Assembly (NCBI RefSeq): GCF_048553275.1
Contig: NZ_JBLZMW010000010.1
Span: forward strand, 1 to 64,000
Reading direction: 5' to 3'
DNA: 64,000 bases
Origin: Pacificoceanicola sp048553275
GTDB lineage: Bacteria > Pseudomonadota > Alphaproteobacteria > Rhodobacterales > Rhodobacteraceae
Shown: piece by piece, positions 25,086 through 31,992 of the stretch
How positions within the stretch are numbered: position 1 is the first letter of the stretch
Layout: every line of letters begins with the position of its first letter
Position numbers and translations under genes: made by a program
Notes under the pieces: model-generated
Told to the model about the DNA's origin: nothing
Seen by the model: only the letters and a program-made list of their open reading frames with translations
The model's database searches: none

Positions 25086-25680
25086 GCTCACAGCCTCCTT
25101 CTGATGATGTGTTGGCAGAGCCGACAATCCGGGCGGCGGCCTCTTCAAAGCTCACACGCCAGGCCATCGCCATGCCGCGCAATTGTTCATAAGCCTCGTC
25201 TTCCGACTTTCCCCGCGCCGCCAGCAGGGCAACGGCCTGAACCACCGTCTGCCTCTGGCCAAGCCTGCGGCGCAGGCTGTCGATCTCGCCGGTCAGACCC
25301 ATGCGGGCGTCAAACGTCGCCCGCGCGATGAGCAGCGCGGAATAGACGCCATTGTCCCCCACCGGTTTCAGGATCTGGGCATCCACCCCGAAATTCATCA
25401 GCCATTCGATGCGCCCGGGTGCTTCAGAGCCAATCAGCGCGATGGTCGGCATCGGGGCCTCGCCCGGCTGCCAGGGGAATTGATCGTCGTAGGCTGTATC
25501 CACGTCGATAAAGAGGTAATCCACCGCCCGCGCCGAGGCAGGCAGATCCGGCCAGTGGCAGTCGACCTCAAGTCCGACCGCCTGCAGCTGACGAACGAGC
25601 GCCGTGACGTTGGCATGCGGACGATGCAGGATCGCCGCACGCGCGCCGCCAAGGTTCGGGATGCTCAGGCGCCGCCTCAT
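25078..25680 (-). CDS. amiR: AmiR/NasT-type ANTAR-domain transcription antiterminator
   Basis: A 200-residue RNA-binding regulator. The N-terminal 120 residues resemble a degenerate response-regulator receiver (FIDVDTAYDDQFPW region without a clear phospho-acceptor site), a helical linker follows, and the C-terminus is an ANTAR domain: QTVVQAVALLAARGKSEDEAYEQLRGMAMAWRVSFEEAAARIV, matching the three-helix pattern with the conserved alanine-rich first helix and EDEA(Y/F)..LR.MAM. It overlaps the amiC gene by 4 bp. By analogy with Pseudomonas AmiC-AmiR, AmiC would hold it inactive until an amide binds. Its likely RNA target is the terminator just upstream of amiC. Confidence 0.88.
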   Translation of the reverse strand: MRRRLSIPNLGGARAAILHRPHANVTALVRQLQAVGLEVDCHWPDLPASARAVDYLFIDVDTAYDDQFPWQPGEAPMPTIALIGSEAPGRIEWLMNFGVDAQILKPVGDNGVYSALLIARATFDARMGLTGEIDSLRRRLGQRQTVVQAVALLAARGKSEDEAYEQLRGMAMAWRVSFEEAAARIVGSANTSSEGGCEHV

Positions 25681-26777
25681 ATGACCCCCCGAAGCCTGGG
25701 GCCTGCCGGTTGTCGGCTTCTCGACAGATAGGGATCGCCCTCGACCGGCGTGTCGGTCCAGAGCGGACGGAACGCGCCGCCCTGTACCTGCGCGATCGCC
25801 ACAGGCAGCGTGACGTGGTGCGTGCGGGCGCTGATCCCGACCTGTTCTGCGCGCGGCTGCGCCAGAAGATCTGGCAGCGACAGCGTCTCTGCCCCCGGAT
25901 TATCAGCAAGCAACCGCGCCAGCATCATCACCGAAGCATGTGCGGCTGCCTCAAAGGACGAGCCAAAATCCGCGCGCCCCTCGTTTCCGGGCAACGTCGG
26001 GGTCATCCCCTTGAACCATGGCCCCGCCGCGATAACCCCTTCAGCCGATGCGCCAAGAGTGGGCAGTTCGCATTCCGTCAGGTTGCAGGACAGAACCGGG
26101 CAGTGCCCCGCGCCAAAGAACGGATCGGTTTTCCGCAGGGCCGCGATGGCGTCAAGAAAGGCGTATTGTGACGGCCCGATCAACTGGTTCAGCACGAAAT
26201 CCGGCTTCAGCTCGGCAATCTCTTCGACGATCCGCGTGATATCCGTCGAGCCAATCGGAAGATAGCGTTCCCCCAGCACCGTGCCCTCGCCGCGCAGGGT
26301 GATTTCGCGGGCAAGGCGGTTCATCTCCCAGCCCCAGATATAGTTGGAGCCGGTCAGATAGCTGCTGCGCCCGAAATGGGCGAAAGAGTAATCCAGAAGC
26401 GGCAGCAGATGCTGGTTCGGACAGGCATGGGCATAGACCACCCGATCCGACGCCTCGAAGCCCTCGTAGGGGGTCGGATACCACAGCACGCCGCCCGTGC
26501 GCTCAAGGCTGGGAATGACCTCCTTGCGGCTCCACGATGTCGTGCAGCCAATCACATGCCGCGCGCCGCTGGACCTCAGGATATCTTCGCACAGGGGCGC
26601 GTAGGCGTCGATATTGCCGCCGGGATCGCGCGCGACCGGCATGAATGCGACATCCAGCGCAGCGTCTGCATTGACCTGCTCTACCGCCTTCATCACCCCG
26701 CTTTGGCTGGCCTGACCAAGCAGCTGGTAGGGGCCGGAGGTAGAGAACAGAATTCCGAGGTCGATAGTACGTTTCAC
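25677..26777 (-). CDS. amiC: AmiC-type amide sensor (periplasmic-binding-protein fold, cytoplasmic)
   Basis: A 366-residue type I periplasmic-binding fold without a signal peptide. DLGILFSTSGPYQLLGQASQSG at the N-terminus, HVIGCTTSWSRKEVIP, GVLWYPTPYEGFEAS and LTGSNYIWGWEMNRLARE are the landmarks of the AmiC/UrtA-like family. A GTG start at 26777 is chosen because GGAG lies 7 bp upstream; the TTG at 26789 would lie inside the terminator T-run. Lack of a secretion signal and the adjacent amiR indicate a ligand-sensing negative regulator, not a transport protein. It is the first gene of the operon and lies just past the attenuator-like terminator. Confidence 0.88.
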   Translation of the reverse strand: MKRTIDLGILFSTSGPYQLLGQASQSGVMKAVEQVNADAALDVAFMPVARDPGGNIDAYAPLCEDILRSSGARHVIGCTTSWSRKEVIPSLERTGGVLWYPTPYEGFEASDRVVYAHACPNQHLLPLLDYSFAHFGRSSYLTGSNYIWGWEMNRLAREITLRGEGTVLGERYLPIGSTDITRIVEEIAELKPDFVLNQLIGPSQYAFLDAIAALRKTDPFFGAGHCPVLSCNLTECELPTLGASAEGVIAAGPWFKGMTPTLPGNEGRADFGSSFEAAAHASVMMLARLLADNPGAETLSLPDLLAQPRAEQVGISARTHHVTLPVAIAQVQGGAFRPLWTDTPVEGDPYLSRSRQPAGPRLRGVI

Positions 26778-26787
26778 GCCAGGCTCC

Positions 26788-26851
26788 AAAAGAAAAAGCG
26801 CCCCGCGAGTCCCGTCGTCCGGTGGACGAAACAGGGTCGCGAGGCGCTTTT
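26788..26851 (-). terminator. strong intrinsic terminator in the leader, immediately before amiC
   Basis: On the minus strand AAAAGCGCC (26851-26843) pairs with GGCGCTTTT (26802-26794), extended inward by CGCGA/TCGCG-type pairing and CCC/GGG, with an extra hairpin CGTCC-GGT-GGACG in the loop region (26816-26828). The 3' side runs directly into TTTTTCTTTT and then into the GGAG ribosome binding site of amiC. A terminator between promoter and the first gene, with an ANTAR antiterminator as the second gene, is the expected arrangement for antitermination control. Confidence 0.75.
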
Positions 26852-26870
26852 GCCAACTATGTTAATGCCG

Positions 26871-26899
26871 AAATTGCGCGGGTCGGCCCGGCTTGTCAA
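26871..26899 (-). promoter_or_regulatory. possible promoter of the amiC operon
   Basis: A perfect TTGACA (minus strand, 26899-26894) is followed after 17 bp by CAATTT (26876-26871), a weak -10 match. It would start transcription about 20 bp before the terminator hairpin. A start further upstream is also possible and would give room for an additional ANTAR-binding hairpin. Confidence 0.35.
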
Positions 26900-26958
26900 C
26901 GACCTCTCGCCCGCATCCCATCACGATGGCGCGTCAGCCAAGGGGTGTGCCTAATTAT

Positions 26959-26998
26959 TGGGCGAGAGCGGGGCTGCCCGAGTCCCGGGTCTCGCCCA
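26959..26998. other. large GC-rich inverted repeat between GST gene and amiC operon
   Basis: TGGGCGAGA (26959-26967) and TCTCGCCCA (26990-26998) form a perfect 9-bp stem around a 22-base GC-rich interior. It lies between the end of the GST gene and the amiC leader on the same strand, 54 bp downstream of the GST stop. It could end the GST transcript or be the first, upstream hairpin of the amiC leader; on the minus strand it is followed by AATAATTA rather than a pure T-run. Confidence 0.45.
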
Positions 26999-27052
26999 GG
27001 GTAGGATCAAAAGCCGATCCAATGCGCGGCGGCCTGTCTTCTTCTTGTTTCG

Positions 27053-27742
27053 CTAAGTCGGATCAGGCGCAAAGATCTGCGGATACAGCGACCGCATGGC
27101 CACTTCATCGAACTCTTCCTTGAAGGCGTGATGATCCTTCAACGCCTGCGCTCGCTGCGCGGCGGGACGAGCATCAATCGCCTTCATCAGGCGGTCAAGG
27201 TTCGGAAACTTTTCCATGATGGCATCATCACCCAGCATATAGGTCAGCCGAGATCCCCAGCCCCAAACCGCCATGTCCACGACGCTGTACTCCTCGCCCA
27301 TCATCCATGGACCCTGGCTCAGGCGATCTTCGATAATCTGCCAATGGCGGCGCGCTTCAAAATCATATCGCTTGACCGCGTAGGGGGGTTTGTCCGGAGC
27401 GAAGTTGCGAAAATGCACGGCTTGTCCCGAAAACGGTCCAAGCCCGGAGGCAATGAACATCATCCACGACAAAAGTGCGCCGCGCTGCTCCGGCGGCGGC
27501 ATGAACTGGCCAGTCTTTTCACCCAGATAGAGAAGGATGGCGTTGCTGTCGAACACCACCGTTTCGCCATCGGTCAGCACCGGCAACTTGGCATTGGGGT
27601 TGAGCGCCCTGAACGTCTCGGAGTGCTGTTCAGCCTTGCGGGTGTCGATGGGCACGGGCTCATACGTCAGACCCGCCTCTTCGAGAAACAGCGCCACCTT
27701 CATCGGGTTGGGCGCCATGTTATAGAAAAACCGGATCATCAT
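27053..27742 (-). CDS. glutathione S-transferase family protein
   Basis: A 229-residue cytosolic GST. The thioredoxin-like half has FFYNMAPNPMKVALFLEEAGLTYEPVPID and the glutathione-binding NPNAKLPVLTDGETVVFDSNAILLYLGEKTG (cis-Pro and DS motif); the helical half has the DMAVWGWGSRL segment where the N-capping box usually lies. It is the last gene of a co-directional series that starts at 30684. With the old yellow enzyme gene it suggests handling of electrophilic or unsaturated intermediates, but no substrate can be assigned. Confidence 0.9.
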   Translation of the reverse strand: MMIRFFYNMAPNPMKVALFLEEAGLTYEPVPIDTRKAEQHSETFRALNPNAKLPVLTDGETVVFDSNAILLYLGEKTGQFMPPPEQRGALLSWMMFIASGLGPFSGQAVHFRNFAPDKPPYAVKRYDFEARRHWQIIEDRLSQGPWMMGEEYSVVDMAVWGWGSRLTYMLGDDAIMEKFPNLDRLMKAIDARPAAQRAQALKDHHAFKEEFDEVAMRSLYPQIFAPDPT

Positions 27743-27799
27743 CCGCTCCTGTCATATAGGAAAAGGTGACGCCCGCGTGGGACGCCGCCGGGACTGCCG

Positions 27800-28903
27800 T
27801 CAGGACGCCAGCTTGAGGTAGAAGGCATAGAGCTTTGGCAGGATGGACGCCGGCTCCGGGTGCCCCAACGCCTGTGCGGCATGGAAGGGCCAGACCGGAT
27901 CGCGCAGCATCCCACGCGCCAGAGCCACAAGATCGGCCTTGCCCTCGGCGACAATGGCATTCGCCATTTCAGCCTCGGTGATCATGCCGACGGCGGCGGT
28001 GGCAAGGCCCGTCTCCGCCTTGATGCGCGCGGCATAGGGCACCTGAAAGCCCGGAACCGGCTTTTGCTGCGCAAGACGCATGCCTGCCGGAATGCCGCCC
28101 CCGGAGGCGTCGATCATGTCGACACCCTCCGCCTTCAAGGCATGGGACAAGGCGACCGTATCGTCCAGCGTCAGGCTGCCGCCTTCGCCGTCCACGCAAG
28201 AGGCGCGGTAGAGAAGCGGCGCGTTCTGCGGCAACACCGCGCGCACGGCGCGGGCCACTTCGACAGGCAGGCGCATCCGGTTCTCGACCAGCCCGCCGTA
28301 GGCATCGGCGCGTTTGTTGGAGAACGGTGACATGAACTCATGCAGCAGATAGCCGTGAGCGCCATGGATTTCGACACCGTCAAAGCCCGCATCCATGGCC
28401 CGCTCCGCCGCGCGGGCAAAGTCGCTGACGATGGCGGCGATCTCCTCGACCTCCAAGGCTTGCGGTATGTGCCAACCCTCACGGGCGGCGATCTCGGACG
28501 GGGCGACAGTTTGCCAGGGCGGCTCGCTGCTGCCAGGTTCGAGCGGGCCGCCGCCATCCCAAGGCCGCATGGTGGACGCTTTCGCGCCAGCGTGGTTGAG
28601 CTGTACGAAGACAGGAATGCCCTGTGCGCGATACAGATCCGTGATCTCGCGCCACGCGGCCACCTGTTCGTCATTGTACAAACCACAGCAGCCGGGGCTG
28701 ATCCGCCCTTCTGCACTGATGCCTGTCGCCTCTACCACGACGGACCCCACACCGGAGGTCGCGTACCGTCCGTGATGTGCGCGATGCCAGTCGTTCGGAA
28801 CGCCATCAACGGCCTGATACTGGCACATGGGCGCCAGCATGATCCGATTTGGGAACGTCACGCCCCGCAGTGTGAACGGAGTAAAAAGAGGGATGTCGCT
28901 CAT
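27800..28903 (-). CDS. NADH:flavin oxidoreductase, old yellow enzyme (YqjM-like)
   Basis: A 367-residue FMN barrel. Motifs: TFPNRIMLAPMCQYQAVDG (about 15-33, with the YqjM-type cysteine and tyrosine), QLNHAGAKAS, DGVEIHGAHGYLLHEFMSPF (substrate-binding histidines) and LARGMLRDPVWPF. Such enzymes reduce activated C=C bonds of enones or related compounds with NAD(P)H. The start overlaps the DapA-like gene stop by 4 bp. It is related to the C-terminal half of the monooxygenase/reductase at 10396-12687 but is a stand-alone enzyme. Confidence 0.92.
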   Translation of the reverse strand: MSDIPLFTPFTLRGVTFPNRIMLAPMCQYQAVDGVPNDWHRAHHGRYATSGVGSVVVEATGISAEGRISPGCCGLYNDEQVAAWREITDLYRAQGIPVFVQLNHAGAKASTMRPWDGGGPLEPGSSEPPWQTVAPSEIAAREGWHIPQALEVEEIAAIVSDFARAAERAMDAGFDGVEIHGAHGYLLHEFMSPFSNKRADAYGGLVENRMRLPVEVARAVRAVLPQNAPLLYRASCVDGEGGSLTLDDTVALSHALKAEGVDMIDASGGGIPAGMRLAQQKPVPGFQVPYAARIKAETGLATAAVGMITEAEMANAIVAEGKADLVALARGMLRDPVWPFHAAQALGHPEPASILPKLYAFYLKLAS

Positions 28904-29844
28904 GCCGCCTTGCTTTCCAGTTCGTCCATCAGACGGTCCAGCTCATCCATGATACCCTTGAGCCGCTCCGCCTTGGCCAGATCCTCTTCGCCCAACGAAG
29001 CGAAGGTGGTCAATGGCGGACGAACATCGCCCACGGGATAACCCGCCTTGGCCGCCAGCGCCTTGGAATAGCATTGATGCCCATAGGTCGGATGTCCCTC
29101 GGCGATCACATGTTCGATCACCGTGATGTGACGCTGGATGCGCTTGGCGTCTTCGATCCGGCCTGCTTCGAGCAGGTCCCAAATGCGGGTCGAGGCGCGC
29201 GGGATGTAATTGCCGAAGGGGTTCACATATCCGACCGCCCCCAGAAGGAAACTCTCGACGATCCGTTCACCGGCAAAAACGTTCATCACGCCCTCGGTTT
29301 CTTCGATGATGTCATAGACCCGGGCGACGTCCATTGACGCTTCCTTGATATAGCGCACTGTATCGAACGCCCGCGTCAATCGTCCGACCAGCTTGGCGGA
29401 CATGTCAACATTCGACGTGACAGGGTTGTTATACAGCATGATCGGCAGATCGCAGGTTGCGGTGATCGTATCGTAGTAGCCCATGATCTCATCTTCGGTG
29501 GGCGTGTAATAATAGGGCGGGATGATCATGAGCCCCTGCGCGCCGGCCTCCTGCGCCTCGCGCGCATAGCGGGCGGCCGTGGGCGAATGCGCATTGGCAG
29601 CCCCGACCAGCACGTCAATCCGGCCGTTCACATGCGCGACGGTGTCTTCGATATAGCGCCGCCGCTCATCATCGGTCACCGTCAGGAATTCGCCCGAGGT
29701 GCCAAGGATAATGATCCCCGGAACGCCCTGTGCGATTTGCCAATCGATGAAGCGGCGATTCGCGGCGAGGTCGATATCGCCGCCATCTTCGGTGAAGGGC
29801 GTCACATTGACGGAATAGCTTCCGCGAAACTCTTTCATGGTCAT
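28900..29844 (-). CDS. dihydrodipicolinate synthase/N-acetylneuraminate lyase (DapA) family protein
   Basis: A 314-residue class I aldolase-type barrel. The GTSGEFLTVTDDE motif (about 48-60), catalytic Y138 in LYNNPVTSNVD and Schiff-base lysine K167 in VRYIKEASMD are all present, so it should be catalytically competent. True DapA is unlikely given the catabolic neighbourhood: it lies between a TIM-barrel isomerase and an old yellow enzyme gene. Members of this family also dehydrate or cleave sugar acids, hydroxyproline derivatives and 2-keto acids, and one of these roles is more probable. Spacing to the isomerase gene is 9 bp. Confidence 0.88.
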   Translation of the reverse strand: MTMKEFRGSYSVNVTPFTEDGGDIDLAANRRFIDWQIAQGVPGIIILGTSGEFLTVTDDERRRYIEDTVAHVNGRIDVLVGAANAHSPTAARYAREAQEAGAQGLMIIPPYYYTPTEDEIMGYYDTITATCDLPIMLYNNPVTSNVDMSAKLVGRLTRAFDTVRYIKEASMDVARVYDIIEETEGVMNVFAGERIVESFLLGAVGYVNPFGNYIPRASTRIWDLLEAGRIEDAKRIQRHITVIEHVIAEGHPTYGHQCYSKALAAKAGYPVGDVRPPLTTFASLGEEDLAKAERLKGIMDELDRLMDELESKAA

Positions 29845-29853
29845 CTCCGGGAT

Positions 29854-30684
29854 TTAAAGTGCGGCCCAGCCGTGGTCGGCCAGGATTGCATGGGATTTGC
29901 GAATGTCGCCCTCGGGATCGGCGGCAGGATCGTTGGCGTCGGCGATGATTTCGAGCACGGTCATCTTGTCGTAGCCGATGTCCTGCAACGCCTGCATCGC
30001 TTCACCCGGATCCACGATTCCCGTCCCCAGTGCCTCATGCTTGAAGACATCCGCCGGACTGTCGGAGATGTGCACGTTCTCGATCAGATCGCCAAGCATA
30101 CGGATCGCGGCGCCGACGTCCTCTTTGATGTAAGCGCTGTTGCAGATGTCGAGATTCACGCCGATGTCGCCGATCCTGTCGCACAGCTCCTTCATGTCCT
30201 GCGCGGTGGGGCGATGGGTGAAGGGCACGTTTTCCAGCAAGATACGGATGCCTGCCGATTTCGCGTGTTCGACCACCTTTTGCGCACTTTCGACGAACCA
30301 GTCGTCCAGCCACGGTTTCGGCGGGTCGATCAGCCCGCCATAGGCGCCGGGAATCATTACCACGTAAGGACACGACAGCTCTGCGGACAGATCAATCGCC
30401 TCGCGATAGCGGTCGATCGTATACTCCCGCATCAAACGGTCCGGCGCGTTCGGATTATTGTCGATCAGCGGATAGCAGAACGAGGTGATCGCCGCGCCTT
30501 CGCCATCCAGCCAGGCTTTGTATTCCTTTATATCCGCATCCGTGAGCTCCGACGGCCAGCAATGCGGTGGAAAGATCATCAGTTCGAACTTGCTGTATCC
30601 CAAGCCTTTCAGCTGGCGCAGGGAGTCGAGTCCGGTTCTTGAGTACAGGTAGGGAAAAGTGCTGGCTGCGACTTCGAGTGCCAT
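29854..30684 (-). CDS. sugar phosphate isomerase/epimerase-type TIM-barrel protein
   Basis: A 276-residue xylose-isomerase-like barrel (AP endonuclease family 2 fold). Visible parts: the EVAASTFPYLYSRTGLD start, FELMIFPPHCWPSELTD, the metal-ligand segment IRILLENVPFTHRP (Glu), VNLDICNSAYI (Asp), ENVHISDSPAD (His) and MTVLEIIADAND (Glu). A complete set of four metal ligands suggests an active isomerase, epimerase or dehydratase. Start at 30684 is supported by GGAGG 8 bp upstream; the longer frame to 30750 reads through the putative operator. First gene of the series that runs through to the GST gene. Confidence 0.85.
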   Translation of the reverse strand: MALEVAASTFPYLYSRTGLDSLRQLKGLGYSKFELMIFPPHCWPSELTDADIKEYKAWLDGEGAAITSFCYPLIDNNPNAPDRLMREYTIDRYREAIDLSAELSCPYVVMIPGAYGGLIDPPKPWLDDWFVESAQKVVEHAKSAGIRILLENVPFTHRPTAQDMKELCDRIGDIGVNLDICNSAYIKEDVGAAIRMLGDLIENVHISDSPADVFKHEALGTGIVDPGEAMQALQDIGYDKMTVLEIIADANDPAADPEGDIRKSHAILADHGWAAL

Positions 30685-30724
30685 AAGGGAACCTCCGTAT
30701 CGGCGCATTCTTCTGTTCATTATG

Positions 30725-30748
30725 CGTACAAAAGTTAGTATATCGAAC
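30725..30748. promoter_or_regulatory. tripartite operator-like element, site A (divergent promoter region)
   Basis: CGTAC-AAAA-GTTAG-TATAT-CGAAC. It lies between the divergent isomerase and FAD-oxidase genes, 33 bp before the oxidase start and 41 bp before the isomerase start. Read on the minus strand, it is nearly identical over some 33 bp to site B at 31943-31966, which indicates a functional rather than chance match. Confidence 0.65.
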
Positions 30749-30780
30749 ATTAGTCATGGTTCAACGGGGATTTTTCAAAC

Positions 30781-31899
30781 ATGCGCTACGATCTCGCAAT
30801 CATCGGCGGCGGCCTTGCCGGGGCGGCCACCGCCTACTACGCCGCAAAGGCCGGCGCGCGCGTGATCCTGCTGGAGAAACGTGATGTGAACCTGGGCGCA
30901 TCAGGGTCGAATGCCGGGTCTATCCATGCCCAGATCCCATTTGATCCATTTCGGAATCTGGGCCCGGAATGGGCCCGAAAATACTCCGAGGTTCTGCCGC
31001 TCTTCATGGCCTCCATTGACATTTGGTCGAATCTGGAACGCACGCTCGGCGGCCCGCTTGGCTTTGTCTCGAAAGGTGGCCTCATGGTCGCAGGCTCCGC
31101 CGAAGAAATGGAGATGCTGCGCGTTAAATCTGCAATCGAACGGGCACAGGGGCTGCCAATCGATATGTGGACTGCGGCGGACCTGCAGGAGCGGGCGCCC
31201 TTCCTGACGCCTGGGTTTCCCGGCGGCGCTTTTTGCCCGATCGAGGGCAAGGCAGACCCCTTCAAGGTGGCGCCCCTCTTTGCCCGCCGCGCCTCCGAGC
31301 TGGGAGCTATCATTCGAAGAAACTGCCCTGTAGAAACGATTTCCATGCATTCCGGGGGGTTCACGATCTTCGCAGGCCGGGACACCGTTCAGGCGCGGCG
31401 TGTTGTCAATGCAGCGGGTGCGGATGCCGCATCAATCGCGCAAATGGTGGGCGTACATGTCCCGATTGAGGGTCACGCCATCCAGGTCAGCGTGACCGAA
31501 AAGCGCCCTTCACTCCTGCCGTGGCTCTTGTACTTCACTTCGGAAAAACTGACCTTGAAACAGGCTGCCGAAGGTGGGTTCCTGATCGGTGGCGGCTGGC
31601 CCGCTCGACTGCGCGGGGGGCCGGTCGTCGACCATCGATCCGTGCTGCGCAATCTCGCTTTGGCACAGCGCCTGGTGCCCGGTCTCGGAGATGTTCAAAT
31701 CGTGCGCAGCTGGGCCGCGGTGGTCAACGGCACCGCCGACTGGCGCCCGGTTCTTGGCGAATCGTCCCTGGTCCCGGGGTTCTTTCTCAATCTCTTTCCA
31801 TGGATGGGTTTTACTGCCGGTCCGGTGGTGTCGAAGACTATCGCAGCCTTGGCTTTGGGAGAGACGCCCGAGGTGGATCTGGCACCATTCTCCCTATGA
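30781..31899 (+). CDS. FAD-dependent amine/amino-acid oxidoreductase (DAO family)
   Basis: A 372-residue DAO-fold flavoprotein. The ADP-binding motif DLAIIGGGLAGAATAYYAAKAG (residues 4-25), GASGSNAGSIHAQ (FAD loop), RRVVNAAGADAASIAQM and the C-terminal GWxxW-like and FPWMGFTAGPVVSKTIAALALGE segment are all typical of D-amino-acid dehydrogenase, glycine-oxidase or opine-oxidase B subunits. It would oxidise a secondary or primary amine to an imine. Divergent from the isomerase operon and followed after 93 bp by an aldehyde dehydrogenase; both share the same operator-like element, so the two enzymes probably act in sequence. Confidence 0.88.
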   Translation: MRYDLAIIGGGLAGAATAYYAAKAGARVILLEKRDVNLGASGSNAGSIHAQIPFDPFRNLGPEWARKYSEVLPLFMASIDIWSNLERTLGGPLGFVSKGGLMVAGSAEEMEMLRVKSAIERAQGLPIDMWTAADLQERAPFLTPGFPGGAFCPIEGKADPFKVAPLFARRASELGAIIRRNCPVETISMHSGGFTIFAGRDTVQARRVVNAAGADAASIAQMVGVHVPIEGHAIQVSVTEKRPSLLPWLLYFTSEKLTLKQAAEGGFLIGGGWPARLRGGPVVDHRSVLRNLALAQRLVPGLGDVQIVRSWAAVVNGTADWRPVLGESSLVPGFFLNLFPWMGFTAGPVVSKTIAALALGETPEVDLAPFSL

Positions 31900-31942
31900 C
31901 AGGCGCGCGCTCTGCGAACATCTGTTGCCAAATCCGCCAACT

Positions 31943-31966
31943 GTACGCTATACGAACTTTTGTACG
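31943..31966. promoter_or_regulatory. tripartite operator-like element, site B (before aldehyde dehydrogenase)
   Basis: GTACG-CTATA-CGAAC-TTTT-GTACG, 27 bp upstream of the aldehyde dehydrogenase ATG and 44 bp after the FAD-oxidase stop. Having its own site suggests the dehydrogenase has its own promoter despite the short gap. Near-identical to site A on the opposite strand. Confidence 0.65.
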
Positions 31967-31992
31967 ATAATGGCAGACAAAGGGAGAAAGCC

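Noticed and set aside
26852..27000. The two hexanucleotide-loop hairpins of an ANTAR recognition motif upstream of the amiC terminator
   Set aside because: I could find the terminator but not a convincing pair of stems with six-base loops carrying the conserved A and G; left for a structure-based search.
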